Below the pieces are notes generated by a model that saw nothing but the letters and a program-made list of their open reading frames with translations, searched no databases and was not told the DNA's origin. 8,907 nucleotides of DNA, taken from the NCBI GenBank assembly GCA_900555175.1, contig USJT01000035.1:1-8907 (forward strand), given 5' to 3'. The position numbers and the translations under genes are program-made. This document shows, piece after piece, positions 6,381 through 8,907 of this stretch (position 1 is the stretch's first letter; each line of letters begins with the position of its first letter). The DNA comes from an uncultured bacterium (GTDB lineage: Bacteria > Cyanobacteriota > Vampirovibrionia > Gastranaerophilales > Gastranaerophilaceae).

Positions 6381-7397
6381 TTAGTATAACTCCATTTCAA
6401 TTAATTTTTTACAAATTCTGACGGTATTTAATGCTGCGCCTATTCTTAAATTATCTGCAACGCACCATAAAGATATTCCGTTTGTAAACGCAAGATTTTT
6501 TCTAATCCTTCCGACAAATACAGGGTCAACCCCTGAGGCATCACGTGTTGTCGGGTATTCAAAATTGTCCGGATTATCTATAACTTTTACGCCGAATGAA
6601 TTTTTCAATATTTCACGAACTTCATCGGGAGTAATCGGATTTTCAAATTCAATATCAACAGCTTCAGAGTGTCCGTTATATACGGGAACTCGTGCTGCTG
6701 TACAAGAAATCGGCAAATCTTGCGGAAGATGTAGAATTTTTTTTGTTTCATTTACAACCTTCATTTCTTCTTTTGTGTAGCCGTTATCCAAGAACACGTC
6801 AATTTGCGGGATAACGTTGAAAGAAATCGGTTTTTTGAAACATTTATTTTCAAATTCTTCACCTGCCAATGTTGCTTTTGTATTCGCTGTCAATTCGTTA
6901 ATTGCCGCAAGTCCTGCACCTGATACGGCTTGATATGTTGAAACGATTAATCTTTTCATCGGATTTTTATCAATTAACGGTTTTAATACAAGCATTAATT
7001 GTGATGTTGAGCAATTTGGATTTGCAATAATTCCTTTGTGTTTTCTCAAATCTTCATCATTTACATAAGCTATAACCAATGGAACATCAGCTTCCATTCT
7101 GAAAGCTGATGAATTGTCAACCAAAACACCGCCTCTTTTGACGATTTCAGGGGCAAACAACTTTGATGTTGATGCGCCTGCTGATGCAAGTACAATATTT
7201 ACTCCGTCAAAACTTTCAGGTTTAGCTTCTTCAACCGTATAGGTTTTTCCTTGAAATTTCAACTTTGTTCCGGCAGATTTTGCGCTTGATAGGAATTTGA
7301 TTTGATTAAATTCTATTCCTAATTCATCAATAATTTTTGTGATTTCTCTACCTACAACTCCTGTTGCTCCTAAAATTGCGATATTTGGTTTTCTCAT
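6381..7397 (-). CDS. asd: Aspartate-semialdehyde dehydrogenase
   Basis: Cytoplasmic NADP-dependent enzyme that reduces aspartyl phosphate to aspartate semialdehyde, the branch point to lysine/diaminopimelate, methionine and threonine. The 338-residue protein has the N-terminal Rossmann motif ILGATGVVGREI (8-19), SSAKSAG (37-43), ANPNCSTSQL (125-134) with the nucleophile Cys129, STYQAVSGAG (153-162), RVPVYNGHSEAV (236-247) with the catalytic His243, and DNLRIGAALNTV (315-326) near the end. The ATG at 7397 has a GGAGG site four bases upstream and a promoter-like sequence before it. It lies in the same direction as the dapB end, separated by a pilin-like gene, and is followed after one base by a small basic protein gene. 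Confidence 0.97.
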   Translation of the reverse strand: MRKPNIAILGATGVVGREITKIIDELGIEFNQIKFLSSAKSAGTKLKFQGKTYTVEEAKPESFDGVNIVLASAGASTSKLFAPEIVKRGGVLVDNSSAFRMEADVPLVIAYVNDEDLRKHKGIIANPNCSTSQLMLVLKPLIDKNPMKRLIVSTYQAVSGAGLAAINELTANTKATLAGEEFENKCFKKPISFNVIPQIDVFLDNGYTKEEMKVVNETKKILHLPQDLPISCTAARVPVYNGHSEAVDIEFENPITPDEVREILKNSFGVKVIDNPDNFEYPTTRDASGVDPVFVGRIRKNLAFTNGISLWCVADNLRIGAALNTVRICKKLIEMELY

Positions 7398-7422
7398 GTT
7401 TCCTCCCCAAAATTTGTACTAA

Positions 7423-7452
7423 ATTATAAACACAAATACATCGAGAGGTTAA
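7423..7452 (-). promoter_or_regulatory. Probable sigma-70-type promoter for asd
   Basis: In the 75-base gap between the pilin-like gene and asd, the minus strand has TTAACC (four of six to TTGACA) at 7447-7452, an 18-base spacer, and a perfect TATAAT at 7423-7428. Transcription would start near 7416, giving a leader of about 20 bases that includes the GGAGG ribosome site of asd. Confidence 0.55.
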
Positions 7453-7472
7453 GCTTATGTAAAGAAATTTAA

Positions 7473-8223
7473 CTACCACAAATTTTCTTTATCAATTTCC
7501 CAGCCGTTTCGCATTATTTTTTCAAAACAATAATAGCCGTTGCCGTTTTTGCTACAATTTGCATTAACTTGGTCATCTGTCAAATCTCTGCCTGCGGGGA
7601 CAAAACCTCTTTCTGAGAATACGAATACAAATGTGTCTTTCCCAATTACATTTGGGAGTTTTTTCCCGTTAACATCAACGTAAACAATGACATATTGTTG
7701 ATTAGGAACGTTTACACCCCAAAAGCTGCCATAGTCACTACAAGCATCCACATTTACGGCATATCCGTCAATGGTGTTAAAAACTACAATATTAATACCT
7801 AATCCTATTTCGCCTTGATTCCAAGAAGGCGAACCGCCATTAAGTAATTTTGTACCTGTGTCTGCCCAACATCCTGCTTTATTGTAGCATTCATTGGTAA
7901 CTTTAATATAAGGTTTTAAATTTGTGAGGTACCAATTTTTTATGCTTTGATCATTTGCATCTTGAATTTCATATAATGATGAGTAATCACCATCTTGTTG
8001 TACTGTAAACAACATTGCCTGAGACATTACAGAATACATTTTTTTTAATTGAGTTACTGCAACTTTGCTTCTGTAATTTGCAATCAAACTTGGCATGGTC
8101 ATTGCCGCAACAACACCAATAATGCCTAAAGTAATTAATACTTCCGCTAAAGTAAAACCTGCTACCCCCTTATTCCAAGCGAGTTTCGCGGGGGGGGGGC
8201 AATTCTAAAGCTCTCATATTCAT
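7473..8223 (-). CDS. Type IV pilin-like (pseudopilin) protein, frame interrupted by a C10 tract
   Basis: Prepilin-type protein expected to be cleaved by a prepilin peptidase and assembled in the inner membrane into a type IV pilus or type II secretion pseudopilus. The long frame holds AGFTLAEVLITLG, with cleavage expected between Gly and Phe and the conserved Glu at mature position 5, a hydrophobic helix, then a soluble domain with five Cys. The only well-placed start is the ATG at 8223, eight bases after AGGAGG. From there ten C residues (8190-8199) put the ribosome in the wrong frame: 17 codons, then TAA at 8170-8172. With nine C residues the gene reads through as 249 residues with a 22-residue leader. 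Between the tract and 8102 the pilin frame has no ATG, GTG or TTG start, and starting at 8102 would lose the assembly helix. It lies between dapB and asd. Confidence 0.85.
8190..8199 (-). repeat. C10 homopolymer switching the pilin frame
   Basis: Ten C residues on the coding strand (ten G on the plus strand) begin 24 bases after the pilin ATG and encode part of the leader. Nine or twelve would keep the prepilin frame; ten does not. The run is striking in such AT-rich DNA and has the length range of phase-variable tracts, but also of common sequencing and assembly errors. Confidence 0.9.
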
Positions 8224-8231
8224 AATCTTCG

Positions 8232-8237
8232 CCTCCT
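8232..8237 (-). promoter_or_regulatory. Ribosome binding site deciding the pilin start
   Basis: A perfect AGGAGG lies eight bases before the ATG at 8223. This supports initiation there, upstream of the C10 tract, and so supports the view that the tract lies inside the coding sequence rather than in a leader. Confidence 0.85.
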
Positions 8238-8255
8238 GATTTTCCCAACATATTT

Positions 8256-8284
8256 ATTATTCACGATTTACATAATATTGTCAA
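8256..8284 (-). promoter_or_regulatory. Strong promoter for the pilin-like gene, overlapping the end of dapB
   Basis: The minus strand has a perfect TTGACA at 8279-8284, a 17-base spacer, and AATAAT (five of six) at 8256-8261. The -35 box lies within the last codons of dapB. Transcription would begin near 8249, leaving about 26 bases of leader with the AGGAGG site. Confidence 0.65.
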
Positions 8285-8907
8285 GACCGTAGACAAAGTC
8301 GTTTTTCTCGGCAACATGTTTTATCGCAAGCAAAACGCCTTGCATATAGCATTTTCTGTCCATTGAATCGTGGCGAATTGTCATAATTTGACCTGATGAA
8401 CCGAAGATTACTTCTTGTGATGCTATGTAACCAGGCATTCTGACAGAATGGATATGAATATTTGAATATGAATTTCCGCCTCTTGCGCCTTCTATTGTTT
8501 CTGTTTCAGGACAATTATTTTTTGTAAAATCATCTTTCACTTCTGCCATCATTGCTGCTGTTTTAATCGCTGTTGGAGCGTCTTTCTTTTGGTTATGGTG
8601 AAGCTCTATAATTTCTGCATTATCAAAGTATTTGGCAGCTTGGCGAGCAAACATCATTAACAAAACCGCACCTGTTGAAAAGTTTGGGGCAATTAGGCAG
8701 CCTGTATTTTGTTCTTGTGAAAGTTTTTTCAAAAATTCTATTTCTTCATCTTTTAGACCTGTTGTGCCTATTACAATTTTTATTCCGTTATTAAGGCAAT
8801 ATTTTGCATTTTCAAAAATTGATTTTGGCTGTGTAAAATCTACTAAGATATCAATTTGGCATTTTTTATGAGCTTCTTCAATAGTTTTAAATTCTGCTCC
8901 TGCTATA
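8268..8907 (-). CDS. dapB: 4-hydroxy-tetrahydrodipicolinate reductase (DapB), N-terminus outside the window
   Basis: Cytoplasmic NAD(P)H-dependent enzyme of diaminopimelate/lysine synthesis. The frame runs in from the window edge, giving 212 residues against about 265 for the family, so roughly the first 50 residues, including the Rossmann glycine motif, are missing. Visible signatures are DFTQP (23-27 of the visible part), IVIGTTGL, IAPNFSTGA, IIELHHNQKKDAPT (the family's catalytic His-His-x-x-Lys-x-Asp-Ala-Pro segment), ARGG, IHSVRMPGYIASQEVIFG and IRHDSMDR. There is an in-frame TTG at 8732, but starting there would cut off conserved GTTG, so the gene is better read as continuing off the edge. 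The pilin-like gene starts 44 bases after its stop, and the pilin promoter overlaps its end. Confidence 0.96.
   Translation of the reverse strand, partial: IAGAEFKTIEEAHKKCQIDILVDFTQPKSIFENAKYCLNNGIKIVIGTTGLKDEEIEFLKKLSQEQNTGCLIAPNFSTGAVLLMMFARQAAKYFDNAEIIELHHNQKKDAPTAIKTAAMMAEVKDDFTKNNCPETETIEGARGGNSYSNIHIHSVRMPGYIASQEVIFGSSGQIMTIRHDSMDRKCYMQGVLLAIKHVAEKNDFVYGLDNIM

Noticed and set aside
6380..6400. TTG start at 6400 for the small basic protein
   Set aside because: The ATG at 6379, one base after the asd stop with GGAG ten bases upstream, is the better start.
7473..8102. Pilin gene starting at the ATG at 8102
   Set aside because: That start would delete the cleavage site and most of the assembly helix and has no clear ribosome site; the AGGAGG-ATG at 8223 plus a one-base tract error or slippage explains the locus better.
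8268..8732. A short DapB starting from TTG at 8732
   Set aside because: Conserved DapB sequence (DFTQP, GTTG) continues upstream in the same frame to the window edge.
1..8907. Search for tRNA, rRNA, CRISPR, insertion sequence ends or integrase genes
   Set aside because: I saw no cloverleaf, direct-repeat array, transposase or terminal inverted repeat pair in the window.

Overview
This is an AT-rich bacterial window in which every supportable gene lies on the minus strand, so transcription runs from high to low coordinates. It encodes a Gram-negative-type lipid A pathway, two lysine/diaminopimelate enzymes and a type IV pilin-like protein. The prepilin N-terminus (GFTLAEVLITLG...) and the 558-residue protein with an N-terminal LAFTGGYSLDLAKTI segment resemble, from memory, proteins of the gut non-photosynthetic cyanobacterial relatives (Gastranaerophilales, Vampirovibrionia/Melainabacteria). 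That assignment is an inference; no 16S or tRNA marker is present.

Region by region, right to left. (1) 8907-8268: 3' three quarters of dapB, cut by the window edge. (2) 8223-7473: a prepilin-like gene with its own strong promoter embedded in the end of dapB. Its reading frame is broken by a run of ten C residues (minus strand) just after the start codon; nine would restore it. (3) 7397-6149: asd from its own promoter, followed almost without a gap by a small basic protein gene and then a hairpin terminator. (4) 5928-2708: a tightly packed block of a heptose-phosphate nucleotidyltransferase (rfaE2-like), a degenerate GIY-YIG protein, lpxD, lpxC and fabZ, with overlaps of 4 and 17 nt and an 11-nt gap, ended by a good intrinsic terminator. 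(5) 2596-920: an uncharacterised 558-residue protein with helix-turn-helix-like and NUMOD3-like segments, sitting between fabZ and lpxA. (6) 830-24: lpxA, with a possible promoter of its own.

LpxA, LpxC and LpxD are the first three committed lipid A enzymes; FabZ supplies the hydroxyacyl/acyl balance they depend on, and the RfaE2-like enzyme points to heptose in the core sugar. DapB and Asd both serve diaminopimelate/lysine synthesis for peptidoglycan. The window is therefore largely an envelope-building region, into which a pilin gene and two proteins related to homing-nuclease modules have been placed.

The points most worth a second look are the homopolymeric C tract that switches off the pilin frame (phase variation or a sequencing indel), and the presence in one lipid A cluster of a catalytically degraded GIY-YIG domain and a separate NUMOD3/HTH-like protein without a visible nuclease domain.
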